DNA of 64,000 bases from Tethya wilhelma (Eukaryota > Porifera > Demospongiae > Tethyida > Tethyidae). A program made the translations under genes and the position numbers. This document shows positions 21,822 through 34,079 of this stretch, piece by piece (position 1 is the stretch's first letter; each line of letters opens with the position of its first letter). The notes below the pieces were generated by a model. That model worked only from the letters and a program-made list of their open reading frames with translations. It was not told where the DNA came from and ran no database searches. The stretch is from positions 4,911,020 through 4,975,019 of the forward strand of contig CAXIPT010000005.1 in NCBI GenBank assembly GCA_964030475.1. Reading direction: 5' to 3'.

Positions 21822-23760
21822 TTACTGTTTTACTGTCGTCTATGTTTGACTGTAATGTAAAAGGACCGGTCCTTGAGAAATTATCACCATTGATCTACAC
21901 TGCTTCAAACACAAAATAATGATAGCATTAAGGTTTGTCTGTGTACCTATTGTAACCATTCTTGGCTGTCTCTCACAAGTACTGTTTTACTGTCATCTAT
22001 GTTTGACTGTAATGTAGAAGGACCGGTCCTTGAGAAACTGTTGCATTTGATCCACACTGCTTCAAACACAGGATTATGATTGCATTAAGGTTTGTCTGTG
22101 TATCTATTGTAACCATTCTTGACTGTCTCTCACAATTACTGTTTTACAGTCGTCTATGTTTGGCTGTAGTGTAGAAGGACCGGTCCTTGAGAAACTATCA
22201 CCATTGATCCACACTGCTTCAAACACAGGATTATGATAGCATTAAGGTTTGTCAGTGTATCTATTGTAACCATTCTTGACTGTGTCTAACAATTACTGTT
22301 TTACTGTCGTCTATGTTTGACTGTAATTTAAAAGGACCGGTCCTTGAGAAACTATCACCATTGATCTACACTCCTTCAAACACAGGATTGTGGTAGCATT
22401 AAGGTTTGTCTGTGTATCTATTGTAACCATTCTTGACTGTGTCTAACAATTACTGTTTTACTGTTGTCTATGTTTGACTGTAATGTAAAAGGACCGGTCC
22501 TTGAGAAACTATCACCATTGATCCACACTCCTTCAAACACAGGATTGTGGTAGCATTAAGGTTTGTCTGTGTATCTATTGTAACCATTCTTGACTCACAA
22601 TTACTGTTTTACAGTCGTCTATGTTTGACTGTAGTGTAGAAGGATTGGTCCTTGAGAAACTATCACCATTGATCCACACTGCTTCAAACACAGGATAATG
22701 ATAGCATTAAGGTTTGTTTTTGTATCTGTTGTTACCATTCTTTACTGTCTCTCACAATTACTGTTTTACTGTCGTCTATGTTTGACTGTAATGTAGAAGG
22801 GCTGGACCTTGAGAAACTATCACCATTGATCCACACTTTTAAACACACAGGATTATGATAGCATTAAGGTTGGTCAGTGTATCTATTGTAACCATTCTTG
22901 ACTGTCTCTCACAATTACTGTTTTACTGTTGTCTATGTTTGACTGTAATGTAGAAGGACCGGTCCTTGAGAATCTGTTGCATTTGATCCAAACTGCTTCA
23001 AACACAAGATTATGATAGCATTAAGGTTTGTCTGTGTATCTATTGTAACCATTCTTGACTGTCTCTCACAAGTACCGTTTTACTGTCGTCTATGTTTGAC
23101 TGTATTGTAGAAGGACCGGTCCTTGAGAAACTGTTGCATTTGATCCACACTGCTTCAAACACATGCAGGATTATGATAGCATTAAGGTTTGTCTGTCTAT
23201 CTGTTGTAAACATTCTTGACTGTCTCTCACAATTACTGTTTTACTGTTGTCTATGTTTGATTGTAATGTAGAAGGACCGGTCCTTGAGAAACTGTTGCAT
23301 TTGATCCACACTCCTTCAAACAGAGGATTGTGGTAGCATTAAGGTTAGTCTGTGTATCAATTGTAACCATTCTTGACTGTCTCTCACAATTACTGTTTTA
23401 CTGTTGTCTATGTTTGATTGTAATGTAGAAGGACCGGTCCTTGAGAAACTATCACCATTGATCCACACTGCTTTAAACACACGATTATGATGGCATTAAG
23501 GTTGGTCAGTGTATCAATTGTAACCATTCTTGACTGTCTCTCACAATTACTGTTTTACTGTTGTCTATGTTTGACTGTAATGTAGAAGGACCGGTCCTTG
23601 AGAAACTGTTGCATTTTATCCACACTGCTTCAAACACAGGATTATGATAGCATTAAGGTTTGTCTGTGTATCTATTGTAATCATTCTTGACTGTCTCTCA
23701 AGTACTGTTTTATTGTCATCTATTTTTAAATGTAACGTAGATATACAGGTCTATTATATA
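21822..23760 (+). repeat. Left array of about 156-bp tandem repeats (about 12 copies)
   Basis: Direct tandem copies, spaced 150-163 bp, of a unit that contains 'ctgttttactgt', then 'tctatgtttgactgtaatgtagaag', then the perfect 14-bp palindrome AAGGACCGGTCCTT, then 'gagaaactatcaccattgatccacactgcttcaaacacagg' and 'gcattaaggtttgtctgtgtatc'. Units differ by a few per cent. The same unit in opposite orientation forms the array at 34.08-35.05 kb, so the two flank the KDZ element symmetrically. Confidence 0.95.
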
Positions 23761-23891
23761 GGACTCTTAACAATTTACTTTTCAGTCACAAGAACTGGTA
23801 TTATTTACTATGATCTATAATGTTTGAAATGGTGTATTATATTATTGTTGTATATATATAAAGTTATCCATAGTTTCATACAATCATGTAA

Positions 23892-26800
23892 TTATTGTGA
23901 GTTTGTTTTAAGAGTAATGATTCTTTGTAAGTTTCTATACCATAAAAAGAATTTGCAGTGGTTCATGAAGTTTGAAGCATTCATGTATGAAAGTGAAGAT
24001 TTCAACCGTTTTAGTGTTGAGTTGCTTTGTTCAACCATTTGACTATTAATGGTTTGAAACTGTGGGTATACACCCAAGTTATATCCACTGCTACATCCTT
24101 GAATGAAAACAAAATAAATACAATATCATGTATTAATAATACAGTATTGTCTTATAAATTATTATTGCTATTATGAAGGACAACAATGACTGATACGTAT
24201 ACATATCACACAATCATACCTGTGTGGTTTGCCCAGTGCAGCCGATCCACTACAAACCAGGATGACTTAAAGTGCTGTGGTTCCCTATTTAGGGAATAAT
24301 TATGCAGGTTGCAGCAATTGTCGTAAATTATCACCTTTGGTGCTGTGAGTTGATATATACAAATGTATCATGTATATATAGTATTGTATAAATTGTGTGT
24401 ACGTGTATAAGCCTCTCTTATCATAATATTATATACATTTACCATTTTGAAATCTCTCGTATAGAATTGTGAATGGTACATTTGGAGATTCACAAACACT
24501 TAGCACCTGAAATCCATAGCAAATTCCTGTGTATATAATTGGCATAATCAGTCCAGTGATGGTTCAATGAGTATAACTTTACCATGTTCACAGAAGAGGG
24601 TGAATACCCCTGGAAGTAAAGTAGGATGCTTTGAACTTTTCTTTGTGCAACAAGAAACTTTTCCACCTGTGTCAGCGAAATAGTTTCCTCGTGTACGGTA
24701 CTTCATACTGAGGAGAGGAAAGTATGATAATGGGTCACATGAATCTTGCTTCACACTCTCATTCTCGTTTTTAACACAGAAGGGAGCATTTGCTTTTTGA
24801 AGTAATGATTCTAAAATGGGAGCAAGCATTGTTAACTGAGGGTAAGAATTCAGGGACCGGAGTGTCTCAAATAGAACCGGCAGCTCTTCTTGCAGCACTT
24901 TCATTGCTGACACATCCTTTGTGATGTCTCTTTGGCACATGTCAGCAATGAGTGTAGAGCTTCTCTCAGATGGATGAAGTAAACCACATGCTGGTGTAGA
25001 GGCAGCAAGGGAGTGTATGAATCGGGACCACTCTTTGGTGCACGAATATTTGCCACCAGTTGATTGTACAACATTTGCAGATGAAATTAGTGGTGATAAC
25101 ACTGGAGCATACTTTTGAAGAAGTTTCACAAGCTCACACATTTCTTCAGATCTTAATCCTTTGGTTGTGAAGAGTAGTAGAAGTTTACGTGTGTGTCTAT
25201 CAGGAATGAACACCCTATCACTAAACCTAGTATAAACATGGACAATAAAGCATTGATTAGTGCATGCTACATTGGGAACTATATTTTACTCTAAAAGTAA
25301 CTTATCTTCCATTTTTGCATTTAGGTTGTTGTTCATTGGACACATTGATCAGAGGGTTGAAGTCTTTCCTAAATGATAATGAAGTAGCATCCATCACTAC
25401 TACATCTGGATTGTCTTTGCAAAGTGGGCACATAAATCCAGTTCTCAGATCAATGTCTAGCAAACGGATAAACGAGTACCAGGTGAACCGATATTGATTG
25501 TATGAAAAGGTTTTTGAAAATAGCTTGTCTCCAAAGTCTTCATGTACTTTGCACAGTGCTGAGTATTCAGTAAAAATAGTTGTCCTGGAATTTTCAGTAA
25601 AATTATGCGTGTGCTGATAATCATGACTTATACATCACTATTATAGTGATTGAATGCAGCTGCAATAATGATGCAGTGCAATCTATAATGTAAACTAACT
25701 TTGCCAAAAGAAAGTGCCACATATGATTTCTTAACACCTCATAAGTCACCACGAAGGTTTTCATGTTCATCACACCTACATCCTGACCATCAAACTGTAG
25801 CTTTTGCTCACAATTTGGTGTCATACAATGCAACAAACCAACTGTGTATGCATATTATATGACATCATAAATTAACACATCACAGCAATTTCATCCTATT
25901 ATTAAAAGGATCACATGCATTATTTGTTGACCACATATAATTATACCTTTCACTTTGAATACTTCATTGGTTGTTATAAGGATAGAATCAGACATTTCTG
26001 GGTCATAACCCCAAACACTGTTTCCGCACGTACTGCACTTTGTACTTTGAGGTATTTCATCTCTAAGATGACATACATCATTGTGTACTCCAAATCTTTC
26101 ATTAAATGGCATCTTAAGTGCTGTAACAATCGACATTGGTAAATCAAATGGAATCTTCTTATATGAAGCTGAAGTAGGTGGAACTAGTACTGTAGTGTGA
26201 GATTCTGAGCCAGTGTTTGATCTTGTTGGCAAAGTTGTAGTTACTGCAGCATCATAGTATGGCTGCAAAAATTCTGGAACATCTTCATGTGTATCACATT
26301 GAGTAGTGATTGTTGCCTTCACTTGTTCAACATGCTGGCAACTGGTCTTTCCATACTTGCATGTCAAACACCGTATTCCTAATGTAGTACAAACCACAAC
26401 ACCAAATCCATCATCTGACTTGACACAAATAGCTCCAGAATCTCCAATTTTTACGATGTTGTCATCCAGCTATAAACATCATAAAAAAAGTAGCCAAGCT
26501 CTAGCTACTACTTTATTTAAATTAAGAAGCTAACCTTCAAACATTGACTCTGAGAAGTTGTATTTTGAGGCATTCCAGTAGTATATGCATATGAATGATC
26601 TATAATTATAACAGTAAATAATAAAAAGGATCAGACTATAATTATGTACTATATAACAATGACACAGCTGTCATGGTTAGCTAGCTGTAATATAGAGTAT
26701 TATGGTTGTACATGTACCTGAAACATCTTCTTCCACAGAAATTCCATTTACACCATCAAAACACTTTACTATACTTTCCACAGCAGTAATGTGTACACAA

Positions 26801-28039
26801 GAGGGCAACAACATCTTCACATCGTCATAGGCTCTCTCCATCTTAGAATTTAAGCTGTCCACATGCTCTGCAGCTGCCTTGTCACAGTCACACCAGTATA
26901 TCCAATGGGGTTCTCCATTAAAGAATTTACCACAACGTGACACAAAATGGAAACAGTTAGCCTGTGGCCATGGAATATGATACAAAATGATTCTGACACA
27001 AGTATTACAGCATTACATAAATGACTCAAATTATACATACATACTTTCAACATCTTTGTTTGATTGTCAAAGTCCTGGACAACAAAGTTTTTTGAGCTCC
27101 TGTCACAACAAGCGATGGTATGATGCATTTTCAGCAGATAAATGTATGCTTCAGAGTCTTGGATTTGTGACTGAGCTGTCTGTTGCTAGATCATCAGTAT
27201 TTCAATTCAGTTGTTATCACTAAAGATCATAATTATTACAACGAGTACAAACCTCCTGGTCAGAGCATCCAGGTACAGATGGCAGGAGGAGGCTTGAATC
27301 CATATCCATATCTGATTGATCAATATCAAATACCTATAATTATAATTATTAAATTTTAATTTTGTCATTATACCAAGTAATAATATTATTTGCGGCAATA
27401 CACCCAACCATCCATGCATGCAATAGGTGACCTGGTCATTGTCTTGCTGCACTTCAGTTTCAGTAACTGGTTCCACAAGTTTCACTGTACTCTGCTATAA
27501 TCACAAAATCAGTGTGTGAACAATAACATACCGTGAATGTTAGCAATAATTAGTAACATACATCTTCTAGTTTGGTGATGTTATGTGGAGCATCTGGAGT
27601 ACTAGTAGTAGGCCTCAATTTAGTCTTTGCTCCAGAAGTTTGTTGCTGCTTGCTTGAACCTGAACCTTTACAAATATACATACACACATAAGGATAATTT
27701 CATGTTACAAATTCTACACTAGATCATGTAGATCTAGGCCTTCAAAAATACAATCGATCAGTATAAGGCATTTCCCTCTCACCTCTATGAGAGAATATTT
27801 TCCTCTTCTTATTAAAGTCATGGCAGAAATCAAACTTATCTTCATTGGCTTTCCTGAGTGGCTTCCATATTTTGTGGTAATGAGGTGGACGATATTTCCT
27901 GCGTAACTGAACATGAAGAGGTAGTATAACATTATGCAAATTGGCCTAACAGATCTAATTAAGAGTGTAGCTTCAAATCTACCATTCTTTCTTCCTCGTG
28001 ATCGCAGAGCTTCTCTTCTCCAGAACTATGATCCGACAT
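23892..28039 (-). CDS. KDZ (Kyakuja-Dileera-Zisupton) superfamily transposase
   Basis: Fifteen exons join in phase to about 957 aa: 27983-28039, 27783-27906, 27562-27665, 27432-27494, 27253-27333, 27045-27179, 26718-26961, 26535-26599, 25947-26469, 25700-25841, 25306-25584, 24583-25226, 24443-24526, 24220-24342, 23892-24097. The N-terminal half is Cys/His-rich: a CFHFVSRC...WIYWCDCD cluster in exon 7 and a SWIM-like C-x2-C-x6-C-x-H at residues 325-337. The core has MCPLCKDNPDVVVMDATS, GVFTLFCEHGICYGF, VIIYDNCCNLHNY...VVDRLHW.NH and GCSSGYN...INSQMVEQ, the run characteristic of KDZ transposases. Candidate catalytic triad: Asp578, Asp856, Glu912. All introns are GT-AG except the one after 25306, whose donor reads AT (AAG/ATAAGT where AAG/GTAAGT would be expected). 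Assigned by recalled motif pattern, not by a search. Confidence 0.88.
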
Positions 28040-28248
28040 ATTCAGTGAGTCTCTGTGAAAACTACTGCAAATACAAAGCCTTTGTGACACGTGGAATCGT
28101 GGAACGTATTATTATACACACATGCAACTCAGTTCAGTGTTGTGGTTTTGTTTTTAACCACAGGGGTCCAATTACTAGCCACGTGGCCGCTATGTGGAGG
28201 AACAGCTGAGCTTGTTTCTGAACACGGCTTATATAGACTTAAAAAATC
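28040..28248. promoter_or_regulatory. Shared divergent promoter of the KDZ element
   Basis: 209 bp between the transposase ATG (28039, minus) and the OTU-PHD-Ulp1-SET ATG (28249, plus). No TATA box stands out. Confidence 0.45.
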
Positions 28249-31200
28249 ATGGAGGAAACTATTGATGCAATAGTTAAATCACTACCGTCAGTAGAATCTT
28301 CAGCTGATGAATTTGACTCAGAATCGGCTTCACCTCCAGCTCCAAAGGTACTATACACATTGAAACTGTTAAACAGATGTTGTCCGAGCTGAGTTGTGAT
28401 ACATGTAGCTATATAATTTTTAGGTCCCCAGATTATCAGCAAAGACTGAAAAGCAAAGCTTAAGGGTGAGTCGGTAAAACTGTACTGCCAAAATGAAATC
28501 AGAGTGCCCAGTTTCTTGTGATTATTAATCAATGGCATTTATTATAATATTAAATTTGATAGATTGAGAGAACAAGATCTAACTCAAACAGAAAATGGAA
28601 GCAAATTGTTAAAAAGGTAGAAATAATTATTGCGGGTATTAAAAACAGCCAGTTAAGCATACAATGGGATACGTATCATACATGTGCAATCAAAGGCTGA
28701 TCAGTGGATCGATTCAACAAAGCCAGCAACTCCATCATTTGTGTTTTTGTACTGGGAAACAACTCGGGGCCGGCAACAGATTGTATGGAAGGGTGCGTAT
28801 GTGTAGGCTTCAGTGTAGCCGTATACTGTCCTCAAATTGTATTGGTGCACTATATATAGGTCCTGACCACATGAGGTCATTTGCAGAAGATCCAGTAGTC
28901 CAGAGCAAGTTTAAACAAGTTGCATTAAGTAGTACTCCAGGTCAGGAAAAAAGTATTAACTAATTACAGGTATATAACTAGTGGTTTGCATTGAGTAGAC
29001 TTACTACAAGCTTCTGATGAAAATCAACAAGACTGTAGGCACGAGATCATTTCTCTGCCTTCAAATGATCCTCAAGACTATGTTGCAGACTATCTGTATA
29101 AAATCTTGCCAAGGATCATGAATCCCAAAGGTAAAGAATAATGGTTAGTGATAATTATGACAGTCTTCAGTATTCGACTAAAGTTAACCATCATTCCTGC
29201 AGTCACTATTAATAATAATAGTTTGTGTTGTTACCACAATAATTAAGGTGTTTATGGCTTCTACCAAGACATAAATAAACCAAGCTGGTTTCCATCAGGA
29301 ATTGCATTCAAGAGTCCTAACAACCCCAAGAATGGTACATGCACTCTAAATATATGCAGCTATGCATACTTATAGTCTAGTATATAAACAACATGTCATT
29401 GATTTTAGTACAAGCTCACTATCTACACAACTCATGCATGCATATATTCTGTTTATAATGTTACAGTGTGCTTCCAACTATTATATTACCTTATAACACT
29501 GCAGAATCAGGAGAGCGTATTGCTAAGTATACAGCAGATGATATGAGGAGAATCTTGAAAGCTTTCTTAGAAAAATGTCCTGAAAATTACAACATGTAAG
29601 AATAAATACATGTACATGTATATTGCAATATCATGTCTGAGTATACTATTAATGTTGACTTAAAAATAAATGTTAACTACTTGTGTAGAGCTGGAGAATA
29701 TAAAGAATCCAAAGAATCCAAGGACCAGGTATACCGCAAATATCAAATGTATGCCGGGACAGCCACACTTCATATGAGCTTGTCATGTAGAATTTCTTCA
29801 GAGAGAAAGCCATTGGTCCATGAGCTTATAAGCAATTGATTAAAATATGTACACCACATAGCTTTTACAAACTCAACCACATTTCATTCAACTGCAGACA
29901 CCAAGTCAGCCAGATCAAAGTACTATTAAACCCACCATAGTAAGAAGGAGTGACTTGCATGTATGTATAGTGTAGTAGTATGGTACATAATTATGTAGTA
30001 ACCAATGACTTATAATTATTCTTTTAGGATGCTCCAGATGATAATCCAGAATCTCCATTACTGTTTAATGTCCCTGGTGTAAGTTATGATTGAATAATTG
30101 CGACTCAAAAACCAAGCTTATTAACATTGTCTACACAGGAAGTTCAACGTACCTGTAACAACCACAAATTTTGTGGGTTTAAAATGATTAATTTTGATAG
30201 TCTAAGACCCTGCAGAATTCATTTGTAATGATGATTATTTGTTCATAATTATATCACTGTATGCATTATATAGATGGCACAAACTGACACTGTTGAAGCT
30301 CTCAGTGGTGAGTAAACTAGATCCATCAATTTCAGTCTCTGTTCTGAATCATTGACAGTCTCAGTCTCTCTATTGCAGTTACGATTGGCAAGCAATCTGA
30401 CTCTGAACTGGCTGACAATAGTATTCCATCTCCCACTATTCCCATTCAAAATAAATTGGTATACTCTTATAAATAAAGTGTCAGTATAATTATATCCTAT
30501 GGTAATATTCATGCATTATATATAATTCTATATTATAGGCTACAACAGTTACTCTGCCTACAAGTTTTGAGTCTGCCGCTGAGGGACTCAATATTTTATG
30601 GTCATCCCATCAGATTAATAAGTCTTGGGCTGATTTCAGCAATACAGCCTTAGTTGTGAAGGAAAAAATTGACTTAAAGACGAGTCATGTCCTAAACAAC
30701 ATATTAGAGCTAAAAACCACAAGCGATATTCCAGCAAAGCTCTTGGATAGAAGGTATAAGTTGGATACACATGGAAATAATGTCAACTATTATATATTTT
30801 TCCTCCTAGACGTCAGCAAACATTGAAGAAGTTAGGATCCAAAGTTATTCCTTTGGGACACTATGCTGGGAAAGCAACAGGAGATGGAGATTGCTTGTAC
30901 AATTCTATCTCTCTGTCTCTACTTGGCACTGAAGATTACAAGAATGAAATACGCCTTGCAAGTGTTATCCATGCAATTGATCACTTTGATCATTATGTGG
31001 AAATGGTAAACCCTATAATACAATAATTATTATGTCATACAATTTTAAAATGGTAATAATTGTCATACCCATGCAGTACAAGTCTCAGCTCAAAGAACCA
31101 TCAGTGGCCCAGTCTTTCATTCATTCTGTTGCCAGCAATAACCAAGTGTTTTTAAACAGACCTCAAAAGAACCCTACACTTGCAGAGCTGGTTGGTTACA

Positions 31201-33765
31201 TCTTAAGAGAAGAAATTTATGCAACCACATGTATTGGTTCATTTACAGGTAACTATTATAATGTTAATTTTAATGTATAGTGCATGTGAAAATAGCCAGT
31301 AAAACCTTGAAATATAGGGCTACTTCAAGTTCAGTTTGCTGCGGGATCTATCAAGAGAAGGATCCATCTACATTGCCAGTTTGTGTATGGTGAAATAGAG
31401 GAACATAGATTTAACTCCATTTATCACCCATGTTGTGCACCTGCTGATCAGTACCCTGTTCACATTGGATTTGTAGTTTATAAATCCACATCTTATGGGA
31501 TGAATCATTATATTCCATTGTACCCTGAGAAACAAACATGTAAGTGTCTCAATTTCTATTAAAATTAACTTAGATATCTTTATTTTCTCTTATTTGTTCT
31601 TACTAGTGGCAAATCACTCAACAGTGGAACCAGATGTAGATTGTTCACAGTCTACTGTTGATGTTATTGAGATCTTGACTGAGAAAGAGTGCTTAATGGG
31701 ACACCATGGGATGTGCACCTACATACAAACGGCAAAGGATGAAGCAAGTAGTACTGATGGATGGGTGGCTTGTGACCGATGCCAGTCTTGGTATCATAAA
31801 CAGTGTGTGGGTTTAGGATTTAAATTCGGGAAAAAGACACCTTTTCTCTGTTGTGGTGAAGATGATAGTTCCATGTAAGCTTGTGACGTGTACAAGTATG
31901 TATACATTCATGATTGTCAAATCTGGCCTTATTAAGTTAAAATACTTCTTAGAATGCAACCATTCGAAATTAACGAGTACCCTCTCTCCATGGCTGATAT
32001 CAAAACATTGTATCCTTCCAAAGGAGTTAGTGATGCCATTATTGACTATTATACAAGGTACGTTAATTATTATCGTAAAAACAAAAGTTCATTGACATTA
32101 TGAAATAATATTATTATACATTATTTGTGAAGTTCATTACTCACAACTATTATTATATTATAATAAGGAATGTTATTCAAAGGACTCACTACAAGATACT
32201 TCATGTAGTGCCGACCCTAACATATGAGTCCATTAAGAGAGCACTATACACAGAAAATGGTGCAAACCGTTCACCTCAGGTAACTTCTTGTATATATACT
32301 ATCTAAATAAGGTCACTCTTAAAAGGATGATGCAGATATCGATGTTAAAAACCATTCGCCATAGGTGGCAAAAACAGCCCTCTTAAGGACTCATGCTACA
32401 ACAACAGGGAAGGCTCCACTCTCCAACAGCAATTTGGTTGCTTTCCCTTGTAAACCAAGGTATAGACAGTCTTGTGGCACCAAATAGTACTGACTAGTAG
32501 TGTTACTGTTCTTGTTTACAGAGATGGTGGCTGGCACTGGATGATTGTTTTGATTGACCAAGTCAAATATGTGTAAGTATTTTGAGGTGATTATTGTGAT
32601 AATTTGTGAACCAAGCTTCACTACATTGCATTTTGCAGAGCATACATTCTGGATTCTGGACTCCAATGTGAGTCAATTCCTCAGTATTGCACAAATACTG
32701 TAAGTGACATCGAAGTTTTCCTCAACACTGTTAGAGGTGTGGAGAAAAAACTTAAACCTTGTTTATTAGAGGTAGGTTAAACACTGCTGGAATCATTGAT
32801 TCTGATCTATACACCACTATAAATTTTAATCAGGTTTATAGACAGCAAGGTGGAAGTAATTGTGGTATTCATGTAATGCACAATTTGGAGGAGATTGCTA
32901 AGGTTTGTAGAACAATGAGTCCAGTAAACATACAATAATGGTTGGTTGACTTCATGCTCTTAAAGTTACATCTATCACGCAGAATGGAGATCAAAAGTGT
33001 TTTGAATCAATGAAAAAGGCATTTGATTCAAACAAAATACGAAGTGATATGCTCTTCCACTTTTACAAAATGACTAAGAACTTACACGTAACTTCAAGAT
33101 CAAAGGAAAGCTCACAGGTGACTATATTATAGATCAGCATGCAAATTAATTTTTAGTATATTATTAGGTTACTTATTTCCCCCTTACGACAATGATTATG
33201 ATGAATTATAATAATTATTATATTGTAGGACATCCTTGAACTTAAAATTCAGCAATCTATCTTGGCTGAAAGTACCTGTGGCATTGTGTCACAGTACATA
33301 GACAATGTGAAAGGCATGGGTGTAGTGACAACAAGGGAATTCAGCAAGGGGGAGTTTGTGACAACCTATCAAGGAGAAATGATCACACGTGTAGAGGCCT
33401 TAAAACGAGAGCAGACATATGCACAGGACAGTACTGTTGGATCGTTTTTATTTTTCTTCCAGCACAAGCCATGCAAACTATGGTATGATTACACAAACTT
33501 GCCTGGCAAATAGCTGTAATACATACTACTATGTTTGTCTTTTCTTTATAGTATTGATGCTACCCAGGATGATGGAACACTAGGCAGACTCATCAACCAC
33601 TCGAAAGAGCAGGCCAACCTAAAACCAAGAGTAGTAGAGGTGGATAAAAAACCACACATATGTTTCTTCACCACAAGAAGAATTTTCACCGGTGAAGAGT
33701 TGCTCTATGACTATAATGAACATAGGAAGGATGTAGTCATGTGTTTACAGTGGTTAAAACAGTAA
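28249..33765 (+). CDS. OTU protease - PHD - Ulp1/C48 protease - SET methyltransferase fusion
   Basis: Twenty-seven exons, all GT-AG and all phase-consistent, give 3162 nt (1053 aa). Exon starts: 28249, 28424, 28563, 28705, 28860, 28999, 29248, 29505, 29689, 29898, 30028, 30274, 30379, 30539, 30810, 31077, 31318, 31607, 31953, 32168, 32365, 32522, 32639, 32834, 32983, 33229, 33552. Domains: (1) OTU-type deubiquitinase, about residues 385-570, GDGDCLYNS with Cys407 and NHYIPL with His565; (2) PHD-like finger, about 604-660, WVACDRCQSWYHKQCVGL; (3) Ulp1/C48 SUMO-type protease, about 690-890, with His774 (GWHWMIVLID), Asp791 (LDSG), Gln835 and Cys840 (QGGSNCGIH); (4) SET domain closest to KMT5A/PR-Set7, about 915-1053, with GRLINHS (994-1000) and GEELLYDY (1030-1037). 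The first 380 residues are low-complexity linker without recognised domains. Predicted to act on ubiquitin, SUMO and histone or other lysines (inference). Confidence 0.9.
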
Positions 33766-34079
33766 CATTACATTATGGGACAACTAATATCATGTACACA
33801 ATCTATAATTATAGTTCATGGGATCACACAATACAATATATAGCAGAAAGCATACTTCATGCATACTATACCATACAAGCAACTTCAAAGCACACTTCAA
33901 GCATACTATATAGATGCTGCTCTTCAAACTTCAAATACAATAATAATATATTACATATAAATATAAACATAATTAAAACACACTTGCATTATTATAATGA
34001 CTGATTGTCATGATAAATGTTATACAAAAAGAATAGTCAGAGATTACTGATTATATTACATTAATAAGATTAACACAGT
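33766..34079. other. AT-rich 3' flank of the SET-domain gene
   Basis: AT-rich sequence with short repeats of 'cttcatgcatactata' and 'cttcaagcatactata'. No gene seen; likely 3' UTR and spacer before the right array. Confidence 0.6.

Noticed and set aside
21822..23760. CRISPR-like regular repeats
   Set aside because: Units are about 156 bp and contiguous with no unique spacers, in a eukaryotic context; this is a tandem repeat array.
27934..28209. Plus-strand 91-codon frame upstream of the OTU-PHD-Ulp1-SET gene
   Set aside because: It overlaps the first transposase exon on the opposite strand and the shared promoter, resembles no family, and has no splice path into the downstream gene that keeps phase.
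30140..30149. A possible 10-bp microexon (GAAGTTCAAC) in the OTU-PHD-Ulp1-SET gene
   Set aside because: Including it breaks the reading phase into the exon at 30274; skipping it keeps all phases.
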